Source of the DNA: Rheinheimera baltica DSM 14885
Lineage (GTDB): Bacteria > Pseudomonadota > Gammaproteobacteria > Enterobacterales > Alteromonadaceae
Direction: 5' to 3'
Assembly: GCF_000425345.1 (NCBI RefSeq)
Contig: NZ_AUDG01000029.1
Span: 1-51,948, forward strand
DNA length: 51,948 nt
The position numbers and the translations under genes were made by a program. This document shows, one piece after another, positions 1-7,623 of this stretch. The stretch's first letter is position 1. Every line of letters begins with the position of its first letter. The notes under the pieces are model-generated. The model did no database searches, was not told the origin of the DNA, and was given only the letters and a program-made list of their open reading frames with translations.

Positions 1-332
<332 letters not shown>

Positions 333-621
333 CCAGCACCTGAATACGATAAGCCGTAGTGTCAGTTTCTGGTTTAACCCATAACTCCAGCACGCCCATC
401 TCACCTAAGGCCACTTTACTAAACAACACGTTAATGCCTGGCTTACAGCGCAATGCTGTTGCACCAGAGCGCGGCACTGCAAATACCGTTTGGCAATCTC
501 CTAGCTGTTGCCAGTGCTGCTCACTGCTTTGTTCAAAATCTTCATGTAGGACAACAGAAAACGATTGCGCAGCAGCCATAGGCAGCCACACAGCACACAA
601 TAACGCAATAAAATTACGCAT
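333..621 (-). pseudogene. Secreted protein of unknown function, 3' end lost by IS21 insertion
   Basis: The gene begins at an ATG (619-621) preceded by CCGGAG five bases upstream; an earlier in-frame GTG at 625-627 is less likely. The protein starts with a clear Sec signal peptide (MRNFIALLCAVWLPMAAAQS, cleavage probably after AAA or AAAQ). The remainder is beta-rich, with LHEDFEQ near the mature N-terminus and GVLELWVKP further on, which loosely resembles a carbohydrate-binding or laminin-G-like fold; that is a guess. At 332 the frame runs into the IS terminus, adds a few foreign residues and stops at TGA (310-312). The 3' part of the gene must lie on the other side of the IS, outside the window. 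Confidence 0.65.
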
Positions 622-789
622 CGACACTCCGGAGCGGGAACTTAGGTTATACCACCGGCTGGCGGTTGGAGGAAAGCGTGGTTATTTTATCAGCTGGTAT
701 AACAAAAAAGCAAAAATCCTGCACTGAAGTTTAGAGATTTTGTTTTACTATACGCCGACATTATTTAATCCCAGATGTGAGTTATTGTA

Positions 790-1485
790 GTGTGGCTAAA
801 TGAACTACAAGTTAACGATGCTGCACTGCGCGCGTATCGAAAAGCATTACGGCTCTCTAGCCCCAATCATGTGGTTATTGATAATTTATTTGATAACAGC
901 CAACTCGATGCAGTCATTAGCGTTTTGCAGCAACAACATAATTGGACAACGCAAAAGCACAGTTACTTTGCGCTCTATGTTGATAATGCCAAATGGCAAA
1001 AAACCCCTCAGACGCAACGCTTTGTAAAGCGGGATCTTTGGCAACGTGCTGCCAGCAAGACAGTTCCCGCTACTTCCACTATCGCCGATGATTTTTTGAC
1101 TTTTTTGCGTGGCGATGAATTTATGGCGCTATTATCACGTATCTTCAAAGTGTCACTAACCGACATCAATGTGGCCAAGCCTGACATTAATACCAACTAC
1201 TTTCGCTTAGCCGCCACCGACTTCGTCAATCAACATGCTGATGACTCGCCAGGCAGAGAAGTTTGTATGCTGCTGTATTTAAATAAACACTGGCACCATG
1301 ATAACGGTGGTGAATTAGTGTTTAGGGGCACAGCGGACACACCCGTCACTATCGCACCGTTACACAACCGCTGCGTGTTGTTTAATCCGGCATCGCCTGG
1401 CGCTGAACATTGGATAAAAGCACTGACAACAAAAAATACACCGCACTACCGCTATAACGTTACCAGTTGGTATTGGTCTGAGTAA
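790..1485 (+). CDS. 2OG-Fe(II) oxygenase family protein
   Basis: A 231-residue protein of the prolyl-4-hydroxylase-like 2-oxoglutarate/Fe(II) dioxygenase superfamily. The iron-binding triad is visible: H149 and D151 in FVNQHADDS, and the distal H207 in GAEHWIKAL. R221 in HYRYNVTSWYW is the likely 2-oxoglutarate ligand. REVCMLLYLNKHWHHDNGGELVF is a classic double-stranded beta-helix segment of this family. The substrate cannot be told from sequence; relatives hydroxylate proteins or free amino acids. The listed start is GTG with no strong ribosome site, so the N-terminus is uncertain. It is transcribed away from the broken secreted-protein gene and ends before a strong hairpin terminator. Confidence 0.75.
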   Translation: MWLNELQVNDAALRAYRKALRLSSPNHVVIDNLFDNSQLDAVISVLQQQHNWTTQKHSYFALYVDNAKWQKTPQTQRFVKRDLWQRAASKTVPATSTIADDFLTFLRGDEFMALLSRIFKVSLTDINVAKPDINTNYFRLAATDFVNQHADDSPGREVCMLLYLNKHWHHDNGGELVFRGTADTPVTIAPLHNRCVLFNPASPGAEHWIKALTTKNTPHYRYNVTSWYWSE

Positions 1486-1519
1486 TATCGGTTGTTTAAA
1501 TTTGGTCATTTTAGTTCAG

Positions 1520-1610
1520 GGTTCTCATCAAATCCTCGATCTCTGCCGCTTTAAAACAAAAACCCCGAGCTTTTGGCTCGGGGTTTTTGTTTTAATCTGG
1601 CGGGAGAGAG
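1520..1610. repeat. tRNA-Ser 3'-flank repeat, copy A
   Basis: It reads ggttctcatcaaatcctcg, then atctctgccgc, a hairpin, and tctggcgggagagag. The same layout occurs beside the real tRNA-Ser (50456-50549), where the hairpin has the same loop but a different stem. The last part corresponds to the encoded CCA end of the tRNA. A degenerate third copy is at 13511-13562. These may be scars of past integration at the tRNA-Ser locus, or a dispersed repeat family. Confidence 0.7.
1554..1593. terminator. Strong bidirectional intrinsic terminator
   Basis: A hairpin with arms ACAAAAACCCCGAGC and its exact complement around a TTTTG loop, with A-rich and T-rich flanks on the two sides. It can stop transcription of the oxygenase gene on the plus strand and of the toxin-antitoxin cluster on the minus strand. 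The hairpin sits inside a sequence that otherwise resembles the 3' flank of tRNA-Ser at 50.45 kb. Confidence 0.85.
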
Positions 1611-1697
1611 TCACTTAAATAGAGAAGCTAGTGCACTGTTTAAATTGAATTTTCTACATAGACAGGTCATATGAAACCCCCAAATAAACCCCGTAAA

Positions 1698-1862
1698 CTA
1701 GCGTTTCTGTCCGCTTTTCGCTGATTGCTCCATCACTTTACGCTGAGCATTGTTAGCTTGCTGCAGTACAGATAAAAACACTTCTCGTTTTTGAGCTTCA
1801 GTCGCGTAGCGAAAAAAATCAGATATAAACCCAAACTCAGCTTTTGATTCTTTATCAACCAA
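1698..1862 (-). CDS. Small charged protein coupled to the SecB-like gene
   Basis: A 54-residue frame ends at TAG 1698-1700. Its codons read as a sensible protein (LVDKESKAEFGFI, then SDFFRYATEAQKREVFLSVL, QQANNAQRKVMEQ). No ATG is available. The best start is TTG at 1860-1862, five bases after AAGGCGG and ten bases past the stop of the SecB-like gene, so translation is probably coupled to it. It is predicted mostly helical and highly charged. I do not recognise the family. The position makes it a possible fourth element of the toxin-antitoxin-chaperone operon. The competing overlapping frame at 1733-1936 is basic, cysteine-rich and low in complexity, and I treat it as a shadow. Confidence 0.5.
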   Translation of the reverse strand: MVDKESKAEFGFISDFFRYATEAQKREVFLSVLQQANNAQRKVMEQSAKSGQKR

Positions 1863-1872
1863 AATATCCGCC

Positions 1873-2355
1873 TTACTCCCGAGAAGTAAATTGCCTTACG
1901 GGTAAAGCAACTTTGGGAAGATTTAAACGTGTACAAGTTGACATCAAATATTCTCGCCAGTACGGCCAGACATGAAAACTTGCATTTTCGACAGCGAATG
2001 CAGTAAGCGCCTCTTCATCAGTCTCAGCAAAATCTGGACTCAACATATACTCAGCAACAAAGGTTGCCTCGATTTGCGCAAATATAGCATCGGGTTCTGA
2101 ATCAGATTCTCCAGCTATAAGGCGACAACCAACCTTGATATAAACAGCAAAGAAGTTTTTTACATTTGCTTCTACTTCTTCACTAATTCCAAATACTTCT
2201 GACTTTTCAACACCAGTCATGAACTGATAAACAAGAGAAGTTTCACCAGGCCGTTTGGGATCCCAGCCGTCTTTAGTGAAAAACTCCGAATGCTTCAAAT
2301 ATACATCGTGTACAGCAAGCCCTTTGATTGCCCTTTGCAGTGCTTCTTTAGCCAT
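1873..2355 (-). CDS. SecB-like chaperone of a toxin-antitoxin-chaperone (TAC) module
   Basis: A 160-residue protein whose C-terminal block (125-153, NASFHVWPYWREYLMSTCTRL followed by PKVALPV) is the signature of SecB-family chaperones. The N-terminal part diverges from housekeeping SecB, as in the Rv1957-type solitary chaperones. The start codon overlaps the end of the HicB-like gene by eight bases, so the two are co-translated. In known TAC systems the SecB-like protein binds a C-terminal addiction tail of the antitoxin, protects it from proteolysis, and so keeps the toxin neutralised. The gene context (HicA, HicB, SecB-like) supports that role here. It is very unlikely to be the cell's main SecB, because gpsA/grxC-type secB neighbours are absent. 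Confidence 0.85.
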   Translation of the reverse strand: MAKEALQRAIKGLAVHDVYLKHSEFFTKDGWDPKRPGETSLVYQFMTGVEKSEVFGISEEVEANVKNFFAVYIKVGCRLIAGESDSEPDAIFAQIEATFVAEYMLSPDFAETDEEALTAFAVENASFHVWPYWREYLMSTCTRLNLPKVALPVRQFTSRE

Positions 2356-2833
2356 AACATACTTCCGGCTCAGCTGCTTTAAGTACTGTACTTAAGTCCA
2401 CTCGACGGTTATAAGCTATACGGTTACCTGTTTCTATCGGTACAACTTTTGCCGCAAACGCTTGATATGGAGTAGCTTGTTTATGATTAAATGCTCCGAG
2501 TGCATGAGATAAACAATTAACAATTAATTGATTTAGACTTACTTCTTCATCTTCAGCCCACTGTGAATATGCCCTATGCATACTCTTTGGCATTCTAAGC
2601 GTGACTCTTCCACTAAAATCGTCTGCGACTTCCATCGGCACAGGAAGAGACTTATTTTTTTCTTTGAAAATCGTAATTGTTGTCTCAATAGCATCTACTG
2701 CAAGTGCATAAGCCTCATCAGATGAATCAGCATATTCAGTTAGATGTGGAAACTCACGCACTTTTGCTTCGAAGCACTCCTCACCTTCGAAAACTCCTTT
2801 ACGGACAGTGATACTGTAATTTTGTGCGTCCAT
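2348..2833 (-). CDS. hicB: HicB-type antitoxin with a C-terminal extension (probable chaperone-addiction tail)
   Basis: A 161-residue protein. Residues 5-60 form the partially degraded RNase-H-like HicB fold (VRKGVFEGEECFEAKVREF, then DSSDEAYALAVDAIE). Residues 74-112 (GRVTLRMPKSMHRAYSQWA, then VSLNQLIVNCLSHAL) form a ribbon-helix-helix DNA-binding domain. Residues about 115-161 are an extra tail not found in ordinary HicB antitoxins. Such tails are the chaperone-addiction regions that make antitoxins depend on a SecB-like partner, and the SecB-like gene follows with overlap. The protein should block HicA directly and repress the operon through the palindrome ahead of hicA. The addiction role of the tail is inferred from context and family knowledge. 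Confidence 0.85.
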   Translation of the reverse strand: MDAQNYSITVRKGVFEGEECFEAKVREFPHLTEYADSSDEAYALAVDAIETTITIFKEKNKSLPVPMEVADDFSGRVTLRMPKSMHRAYSQWAEDEEVSLNQLIVNCLSHALGAFNHKQATPYQAFAAKVVPIETGNRIAYNRRVDLSTVLKAAEPEVCYG

Positions 2834-2868
2834 TGACCTTCTCCTGTTTACCTAACTTTAACCTAACT

Positions 2869-3141
2869 CTATTGGCTAAGTTCTTCAGAATACTGTTCTA
2901 ATATTTTTTTAATGTTTTTGATATATGCCGGTTTGATTTGTGGGTTTTTGCCGTGATCACAATTAAAAGAACCTGAATAAAAGTCCTGCAGTCGGTCATG
3001 AAAAAAAACCTTATGGCCACCGCGTTTTCCGTCTTTTACTTCAAAGCCCAAGCTCTCAAGTGCTTGCACCACGTCTTTACAACGCAAAGTCGAGCCGCTT
3101 TGAAACAAGCTTAGAACATCCTTAAAATTTTCTCTACTCAT
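2869..3141 (-). CDS. hicA: HicA-type toxin (mRNA interferase)
   Basis: A 90-residue basic protein with the small double-stranded-RNA-binding-like HicA fold. The region LESLGFEVKDGKRGGHKVFF holds the conserved glycine-histidine catalytic motif (H in GGHKVF). HicA toxins cleave mRNA and tmRNA and halt growth until bound by HicB. It is first in the operon, ahead of hicB and the SecB-like gene, which is the usual HicA-HicB order. The ATG directly abuts a perfect palindrome, so the leader is very short or absent. At 90 residues it is slightly longer than many HicA proteins (about 60-80). Confidence 0.85.
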   Translation of the reverse strand: MSRENFKDVLSLFQSGSTLRCKDVVQALESLGFEVKDGKRGGHKVFFHDRLQDFYSGSFNCDHGKNPQIKPAYIKNIKKILEQYSEELSQ

Positions 3142-3165
3142 TGTGACACCATATATAGTGTCACA
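3142..3165 (-). promoter_or_regulatory. Palindromic operator/promoter of the hicA-hicB-secB-like operon
   Basis: TGTGACAC and GTGTCACA are perfect 8-bp arms around CATATATA. The AT core can serve as the -10 element for minus-strand transcription, and the palindrome ends one base before the hicA ATG. This is the expected place for autorepression by the ribbon-helix-helix domain of the antitoxin. The -10 lies so close to the start codon that the transcript may be nearly leaderless. Confidence 0.7.
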
Positions 3166-3274
3166 GTTCCAAGGTGCGCAGTATTATACTTTTCGCTCAA
3201 ACTTGCAACGATTTTCAAATTTGTGTGCTCCCATTCACTTTCGTAAGATTGAATCTGCGTTGATACCAATTTTA

Positions 3275-3559
3275 TCAAACCCACTCCTCTCCCAGCGCCT
3301 CTGCTTGCTGCAGTACCAACTACACGGCGTCTTCGGCCATATCTGGCGGATATTTGTATTTGCGTAATATGCGCTTCACCATTAAGCGCAGGCTGGCACG
3401 CACGCTTTCGCGTTTACTCCAGTCGATGCTGATGTTCTTGCGCAGGTTGTCGGTTAGCTCATGGGCGACATCATCCAGCAAGCCGATGTTGGGTTTATCT
3501 AAACCTACTGCATCAACTATATCGATTACCTGATCTGGCAGCATTACATTATTATTCAC
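3275..3559 (-). pseudogene. HsdR C-terminal domain fragment (T1RH-like_C / DUF3387), interrupted by TAG
   Basis: The frame begins at GTG 3557-3559 or at the following ATGs, overlapping the hsdM stop. It encodes LPDQVIDIVDAVGLDKPNIG, NISIDWSKRESVRASLRLMV and KRILRKYKYPPDMAEDAV, which is the C-terminal helical domain of HindI-type HsdR restriction subunits. A TAG at 3320-3322 ends the frame, but the same phase continues as LVLQQAEALGEEWV up to TGA at 3275-3277, which is the natural family ending. The stop therefore looks like a point nonsense change. The full-length HsdR of this locus (8900-12073) belongs to another class and ends intact, so this piece is a leftover of a second system rather than its missing end. 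A retained role as a small accessory protein cannot be excluded. Confidence 0.75.
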
Positions 3560-5154
3560 GGTAATGGCGGTAAACCAAGCTCTTTAAGAAACGCATTGTG
3601 TTTATCCCGTGCGTCCTTAGTGCTCTTTTCCAGTGCGACTAACTCATCATTAACTGCTTGTAGATCTATTTCCTTCTCTGCTACCGCCGTGCTGATGTAG
3701 CGCGAAATGTTAAGATTGAAATCATTCTTTTCGATTTCAGTCATCTCTACCCGGCGTGAGTAGCGGTCCTCTTCCTTGCGGAATTGGTAGGTCTCGATGA
3801 TCTTAGCAATGTGCTTGTCCGTGAGTTGATTCTGCCGCTTGCCCTTTTCAAAGTGCTCGGCGGCGTTGATGAACAGCACGTCGTCGGGCTTTTTACATTT
3901 TTTAAGCACCAAAATGCACACCGGGATACCTGTGGAGTAGAACAGGTTCGCAGGCAAGCCGATAACGGTGTCAATGTGGCCGTCTTTTAGCAACTTGGTG
4001 CGAATGCGCTCTTCGGCCCCGCCACGGAACAGCACGCCGTGTGGCAAAATAATTGCCATCACGCCTTCGTCTTTGAGGAAGTGAAAGCCATGCAGTAAAA
4101 AGGCGAAATCAGCGGCAGATTTAGGTGCCAGGCCATAGTTCTTGAAGCGCACGTCGTCGCCCATTGCTTCCGTCGGTTCCCAGCGGTAGCTGAAAGGCGG
4201 ATTGGCCACAATGGCGTCGAAGCTGGGCTTCTTGGCCGGGTTCAGTTCGCGCAGTATGTCCCAATCGTTGGCCAGGGTATCGCCGTGGTAGATCTCGAAC
4301 TCGGTGTCCTTCACCCCATGCAGCAGCATGTTCATCCGCGCTAAGTTATAGGTGGTGATGTTCTTTTCCTGGCCGTAAATCTTGCCAATGCCATGCGGCC
4401 CCATGCGTTTGCGCACGTTAAGCAGCAACGAGCCAGAGCCAGAGGCGAAGTCGAGCACACTGGCCAGGCGCTCTTTTTTACCCGTAGCGGGTTCCTGGCT
4501 ATCAAGGGTAACAATGGCTGATAAGATGTCGGAAATCTGCTGCGGGGTGTAAAACTCGCCTGCTTTCTTGCCGGAGCCGGCGGCAAACTGGCCGATCAGG
4601 TATTCGTAGGCGTCACCCAGCGCATCTATGTCGGTGGAGAACTCATTCAGCCCTTTGGCGATCTCCGCGATGATGCGGCACAACGTAGCGTTGCGATCTT
4701 CGTATTTGCGACCGAGTTTATCCGAGCCAAGGTTGATTTCCGAGAACAAGCCGCTAAAGGTGCTCTCGAAAGATTCGTTTTCAATGTATTTGAAACCCGC
4801 CTGCAAGGTGCTGAGCAATTCGCCATTCTGGGTGCGGGCAAGGTTGGCGATGCTGTTCCAAAGGTGCGGCGGCTGAATAACGTAATGCACCTTGCGGCGC
4901 ATTTGTTTCTCAAACTCGGTGATGTCGTCCGGGTTGTTGGCATACCACAGTGCCAGCGGTACACGGCGGTCGTCTGCGTCGAGCGTCGGGTAGTCTTTTC
5001 CCAGTTCCTTTTTTGCTGCAGCCTCGTAATTATCCGACAGGTAGCGCAGGAACAAAAAGGATAGCATGTAGTCGCGAAAATCGTCCGCGTTCATTGCGCC
5101 GCGCAATTGGTCGGCGATGGCCCAGAGGGTTTTACCTAGTTTGGTGTCGTTCAT
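3556..5154 (-). CDS. hsdM: Type I restriction-modification system methyltransferase (M subunit)
   Basis: A 532-residue N6-adenine DNA methyltransferase. Residues 1-170 are the HsdM N-terminal helical domain (WAIADQLRGAMNADDFRDYM, then LSFLFLRYLSDNYE). The S-adenosylmethionine motif I is DFASGSGSLLLN at 235-246, and the catalytic motif IV is NPPF at 318-321. With HsdS it forms the M2S1 methylase that marks both strands of the target; HsdR adds cleavage. The position is unusual: last of the hsd genes on the minus strand, separated from hsdS by two accessory genes. The -1 type overlap with the following HsdR fragment suggests translational coupling left over from an ancestral M-R arrangement. 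Confidence 0.95.
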   Translation of the reverse strand: MNDTKLGKTLWAIADQLRGAMNADDFRDYMLSFLFLRYLSDNYEAAAKKELGKDYPTLDADDRRVPLALWYANNPDDITEFEKQMRRKVHYVIQPPHLWNSIANLARTQNGELLSTLQAGFKYIENESFESTFSGLFSEINLGSDKLGRKYEDRNATLCRIIAEIAKGLNEFSTDIDALGDAYEYLIGQFAAGSGKKAGEFYTPQQISDILSAIVTLDSQEPATGKKERLASVLDFASGSGSLLLNVRKRMGPHGIGKIYGQEKNITTYNLARMNMLLHGVKDTEFEIYHGDTLANDWDILRELNPAKKPSFDAIVANPPFSYRWEPTEAMGDDVRFKNYGLAPKSAADFAFLLHGFHFLKDEGVMAIILPHGVLFRGGAEERIRTKLLKDGHIDTVIGLPANLFYSTGIPVCILVLKKCKKPDDVLFINAAEHFEKGKRQNQLTDKHIAKIIETYQFRKEEDRYSRRVEMTEIEKNDFNLNISRYISTAVAEKEIDLQAVNDELVALEKSTKDARDKHNAFLKELGLPPLP

Positions 5155-5246
5155 ATATTCTTCTTTTTACCTTGTGTCTTGGGTAACTTTTTCAGTACCC
5201 GTTGAAATCGCTTTCCAGTTGATCGGCGCGTGCAATTCGAGCCACT

Positions 5247-6245
5247 TCATGTGCCCCCCTTAATCAAGCGCTTTTCCCGCTCAATTTCAGCAACTAGCTC
5301 GGCTTCAGTGGGCAATATGCGCTGGTATTTTGAGGCAAAAAGTTGTTTGCTATCCTCAATTACCGAATATTTGACGACAGTTTCATCCTTGCTATCGCAA
5401 AGAATGATACCAATAGTGGGGTTGTCGTCTTCACCGCGTTTGAGGTCGTCAAACATGCGCACATACATGTCCATCTGGCCAATATCCTGATGGCTGAGCT
5501 TGCCGGTTTTCAGGTCGATAATAACAAAGCACTTGAGCAAATAATTGTAGAAAACCAGGTCGATAAAAAAGTGGCTGGTTTCCGTGCTAATGCGCATTTG
5601 CCGGGCAACAAACGAAAACCCCTTGCCCAGTTCCAGCAGGAACTTTTGCAACTCGTCAATAATTGCCTGCTCTAACTGGCTTTCTTTTACTTGCCCCACC
5701 TCTGGTAACTGCAAAAACTCCAGCACGTAGGGGTCTTTGATAAAATCGCCCAGCGCATTGCCATGGACCAGTTTGTCCTCTGCGCCACCCTGCGAAGAAA
5801 GCAAACGCTGATAGCTGTGGGTCTGAATATTGCGCTCGAGTTGTCTGACGCTCCACTGCTGCGCTGCACCTTCCGTCAGGTAATAGTCTCTGGCCTTGGG
5901 GTCATCCAGCCGCATGATGAGACGGTTATGGCTCCAGCTCAATTTGCTACACAGTGTGTAGCAAATTGCCTGATCGGGATAGGTAAGATAAAACTGGCGG
6001 AAATTACGCAGATTGGCATAGGAAAACCCTTTGCCGAAACTCGCACTAAGCGCTTTGGACAAATTTTCCAGTAAGCGTGCACCATACTCCGCTTTATGTT
6101 GTCCGCGCTGTTCCTCTTCAACAATCCGTCGGCCAATAAGCCAGTAGGCTTCTACCATGGCGGCATTCACCGCCGAGCATGCCTTACCTCTGGCCTGTTC
6201 AAGGATGTTTTTAATGTCGGCGTGAAATAGAGTCAATTCGCTCAT
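5247..6245 (-). CDS. DUF1016 / YhcG-family PD-(D/E)XK nuclease
   Basis: A 332-residue protein. The N-terminal DUF1016 winged-helix-like half (about 1-160) contains SYANLRNFRQFY and LSWSHNRLIMRLDDPKARDYY. The C-terminal half is a PD-(D/E)XK nuclease, with E198, D229 in SHFFIDLVFYN and D244-x-K246 in CFVIIDLKTGKL. Proteins of this family are often found inside type I restriction loci and defence islands; the precise task is unsettled, with links to DNA breakage and recombination. The ATG overlaps the TGA of an hsdS remnant in another frame (gcATGAgc), so the gene originally followed an hsdS. It is followed by about 90 bases and then hsdM. Confidence 0.85.
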   Translation of the reverse strand: MSELTLFHADIKNILEQARGKACSAVNAAMVEAYWLIGRRIVEEEQRGQHKAEYGARLLENLSKALSASFGKGFSYANLRNFRQFYLTYPDQAICYTLCSKLSWSHNRLIMRLDDPKARDYYLTEGAAQQWSVRQLERNIQTHSYQRLLSSQGGAEDKLVHGNALGDFIKDPYVLEFLQLPEVGQVKESQLEQAIIDELQKFLLELGKGFSFVARQMRISTETSHFFIDLVFYNYLLKCFVIIDLKTGKLSHQDIGQMDMYVRMFDDLKRGEDDNPTIGIILCDSKDETVVKYSVIEDSKQLFASKYQRILPTEAELVAEIEREKRLIKGGT

Positions 6246-6316
6246 GCGTTAACCACCTCCGGTGATGGAAAAAGCTGCTGCATCAGCACTTTCTTGTGAG
6301 ATTTGAAGGCCTCCAG
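6242..6316 (-). pseudogene. Remnant of an hsdS 3' end, out of frame under the PrrC-like gene
   Basis: The frame ending at TGA 6242-6244 reads LEAFKSHKKVLMQQLFPSPEV followed by VNA. This is nearly identical to the conserved repeat of the intact HsdS (KSHKKGLMQQLFP and KTHKRALMQQLFP). The upstream part of that hsdS is gone and is replaced by the PrrC-like gene, which reads through the same bases in a different phase. It marks a recombination junction near 6,320-6,390. Confidence 0.8.
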
Positions 6317-7622
6317 GTTGCAGATGGTGACTGGGGGATGCAACCTGTAAGGGGGCAGCCGAAACTTGCGCTGTTGCCAAAACATTTGGCAGATTAAACT
6401 GAAACTTGGTGGTGAAGTCCTCGATAATCCGCTGAAAGAGTTCTTTATCATTGCCTTCTATTACCATTGGTTCAAAAAGCGAATGCCTGCCATGACTATG
6501 AAGGTTAAGAGCGCGAGCAAACAAGTCCTTATCCACGCTACTTCCAATGCAATCGGTGAAGTCCTTTTTCCCAAAAAAAATCGCTGTCTTTTCAAGAATA
6601 CTGCGGAGCATGTTGAAGTGATAACCGTAGAGAACGCCAGAATCAGCGGCAGCAGCATTAATCAACTCACTCAGAAGTGCGACGTGGTGGAAAAATGGAG
6701 TGTCGTCAGTTGCTCTAAGGGTATATTCCGAACTGGAAACCAAGCGATGCAGGAAGTAACTAATGCATTTCGATGATTTCAGCTCGTTGACAATAACATT
6801 GAAGAACAGAGCATGATGAGAAGATACAATCACTCTAATTGGTGACTTTTCACGATGTTCTTCTTGCGTAAGAGAACTGTCCGATATTGGAGCTGATTTG
6901 GTACGGTCCTTCGCCTTGCGAAGGAGATGTGCTAAATCACACGCTACTGAAATAATGTTGTTGTCATCCAGCGAGGAAACAGGATCATCAATGTAGACAT
7001 ACTTTACCCATATGAAGGATCTTTCGTTACTTAGGACTTGTTTAAATATGGCGAGAAAAACGCTCCAAACAAAAATTCGCTCTTCCCCTCGCGATATTTT
7101 GATGCATCTGTCGCCATCCTTTGCTTTGAACTGAATGTATTTTGGCCTAGATTCCACCTCGGCTCCAAATCTACGGTAGAGATAGTGCAAAGGCGATGAA
7201 GGCTTAGTCATTTCAGCAACTTCCTCGGCGGTATACCGTATTACTTCGAACCGTGCAGAACTGTATTTCTGAAAATACTCCTCGATACTCTCTTCAAGAT
7301 CGAGATCATTGAAACCATCGATAAAGCTCGAGTTGGAATTAACCAAAAGCCGTGGTTCCAGATCATTTTCAAGATCGTTATCCCAATAAAATAAGTCCTC
7401 AGTAAATGCGTTAAAATAAAGGGTATCCCGTTCAATAACTCTTCTCTCAGAATCGAGAATCTTACCTTTGTTTTTGAATTCCGTTGATAGACGAGTCTTC
7501 CCTGTGCCATTGTGGGCGAAAAGCATTACAAAATCACGGTCTCCACTACGAAAATCATCACGCAATCGCGTAACAACCTTTCGAAGTGTAGAGCACCTAT
7601 GTACCTTCGGCTGTCCACTCAT
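6249..7622 (-). CDS. prrC: PrrC-like anticodon nuclease (ABC-type ATPase plus ACNase domain)
   Basis: A 457-residue protein. It has Walker A AHNGTGKT (36-43), an ABC signature-like SRGEE (177-181), Walker B YVYIDDPVSSLDD (208-220) and an H-loop region SSHH (268-271). The C-terminal half contains R340 and E344 (LRSILEKT) and histidines 375/377 (LNLHSHGRH), matching in order and spacing the Arg-Glu-His triad of the PrrC ribonuclease (R320, E324, H356). PrrC stays silent in complex with a type I restriction enzyme and, when phage inhibitors disturb that enzyme, cuts tRNA-Lys in the anticodon loop. Location directly after hsdS fits. The last 45 or so residues (from about 412) are low in complexity and come from out-of-frame hsdS sequence, so the natural C-terminus has been replaced. 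The gene is visibly more AT-rich than hsdR and hsdM. Confidence 0.8.
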   Translation of the reverse strand: MSGQPKVHRCSTLRKVVTRLRDDFRSGDRDFVMLFAHNGTGKTRLSTEFKNKGKILDSERRVIERDTLYFNAFTEDLFYWDNDLENDLEPRLLVNSNSSFIDGFNDLDLEESIEEYFQKYSSARFEVIRYTAEEVAEMTKPSSPLHYLYRRFGAEVESRPKYIQFKAKDGDRCIKISRGEERIFVWSVFLAIFKQVLSNERSFIWVKYVYIDDPVSSLDDNNIISVACDLAHLLRKAKDRTKSAPISDSSLTQEEHREKSPIRVIVSSHHALFFNVIVNELKSSKCISYFLHRLVSSSEYTLRATDDTPFFHHVALLSELINAAAADSGVLYGYHFNMLRSILEKTAIFFGKKDFTDCIGSSVDKDLFARALNLHSHGRHSLFEPMVIEGNDKELFQRIIEDFTTKFQFNLPNVLATAQVSAAPLQVASPSHHLQPGGLQISQESADAAAFSITGGG

Positions 7623-7623
7623 T

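Noticed and set aside
1733..1936. Minus-strand open frame overlapping the SecB-like gene end
   Set aside because: Composition is poor and it overlaps a frame that reads as a sensible small protein with a good ribosome site.
3143..3367. Plus-strand 74-codon frame upstream of hicA
   Set aside because: It overlaps the operator and the HsdR remnant, has no ribosome site and an unlikely composition.
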